Source: Endozoicomonas sp. NE40 (GTDB lineage Bacteria > Pseudomonadota > Gammaproteobacteria > Pseudomonadales > Endozoicomonadaceae). Taken from it: 64,000 nucleotides of DNA. The stretch's first letter is position 1, and each line of letters starts with the position of its first letter. Positions 63,640-64,000 of the stretch are shown here, in pieces. The notes under the pieces were generated by a model. The model had not been told where the DNA came from and ran no database searches. It was given only the letters and a program-made list of their open reading frames with translations. The stretch spans positions 124,001-188,000 of the forward strand of contig NZ_JBEWTB010000002.1 in assembly GCF_040549045.1 (NCBI RefSeq). Direction: 5' to 3'. A program made the translations under genes and the position numbers.

Positions 63640-64000
63640 TTATTTCAATGCTTTATCCCGCAAACGGCTGATCTGGTCCCTCAACGAAGCTGCTTCCTCA
63701 AACTCAAGATTACGGGCGTGTTCCATCATCTGGTTTTCCAGCTTAGTGATCCGTTTCGTCATAGCTTCCGGTGTCAGGGCGACATCATAAACAGCCTCAG
63801 GCTCTGCCACCTTACGGGTTCTGGCTCCCTTCTTCTTACCCGGTGTCACGGCTCCTTCAAGAATATCTGACACCGATTTCTGCACGGACTTTGGCACAAT
63901 GCCATGTTGCTCATTGTGGGCCAGCTGTTTCGTACGACGGCGTTCAGTCTCCTTCATCGCCCGGTCCATTGAACCTGTCACCTTATCCGCGTAAAGAATA
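63640..64000 (-). CDS. uvrB: UvrB excision nuclease subunit, C-terminal part (5' end outside window)
   Basis: The frame is open to the window edge and reads ILYADKVTGSMDRAMKETER, a UvrB signature, then ends with the UVR domain (RITKLENQMMEHARNLEFEE), which contacts UvrC. UvrB is the damage-verification helicase of nucleotide excision repair. Only the last 120 residues are present. Confidence 0.95.
   Translation of the reverse strand, partial: ILYADKVTGSMDRAMKETERRRTKQLAHNEQHGIVPKSVQKSVSDILEGAVTPGKKKGARTRKVAEPEAVYDVALTPEAMTKRITKLENQMMEHARNLEFEEAASLRDQISRLRDKALK

Noticed and set aside
1..64000. CRISPR array or rRNA operon
   Set aside because: No spaced direct repeats or rRNA-like segments were recognised anywhere in the window.

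Overview
The window looks like chromosomal DNA of a marine, host-associated gammaproteobacterium. Oceanospirillales, and Endozoicomonas in particular, is my best guess from the gene mix: a polar-type flagellar regulon with MotY and a sigma-54 activator, dnaX-ybaB-recR beside 4.5S RNA, a nucleoside/NAD salvage block, a Ser-type sulfatase with its maturase, and an ISKra4-type insertion sequence. This assignment is inference; there is no rRNA here to test it.

Layout. 1-5.6 kb: flagellar rod/hook genes flgBCDEF on the minus strand, diverging from flgA-flgM-flgN, with a sigma-54 promoter in front of flgB. 5.7-15.8 kb: a small unknown gene, then a sulfatase, its radical-SAM maturase and a MoxR/DUF58/DUF4381/VWA/VWA-TPR/BatD operon; the DUF58 gene carries a frameshift. 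15.8-21 kb: a Crp/Fnr-type regulator cleanly split by a 1.4-kb IS with intact 9-bp target duplications, then a LysR regulator and two outer-membrane beta-barrel proteins. 21-31 kb: minus-strand flagellar export and motor block motY, a FlrC/FleQ-like activator, fliEFGH, a ParM-like actin gene, fliI and fliJ. 31.5-39.8 kb: plus-strand fliM-fliNOPQR-flhB-flhA and, after a terminator, a second FliM-like gene.

39.9-47 kb: recR, ybaB, dnaX, 4.5S RNA, then pncB-pncA diverging from an NrtR-type regulator with an overlapping double-palindrome operator between them. 47-55 kb: nupC, a small membrane protein, a UvrD/Rep-like helicase, a YdjM-like membrane protein and a NYN-domain protein. 55.3-59.4 kb: a four-gene minus-strand operon of a VioB-type ferritin-like protein, a 12-Cys repeat protein, a DUF692 (MNIO) enzyme and its DUF2063/HvfC-type partner, which looks like a modified-peptide system. 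60-63.5 kb: a Fic-like protein, a secreted unknown and a decayed tyrosine integrase beside tRNA-Val(GAC), which suggests an old island end. The window closes inside uvrB.

The two most notable findings are a ParM/StbA-type actin homologue between fliH and fliI in a flagellar operon that also pairs with two FliM paralogues lacking the CheY-binding peptide, and the DUF692/ferritin-like/Cys-repeat operon. No flagellin, chemotaxis genes, CRISPR array or rRNA were seen.
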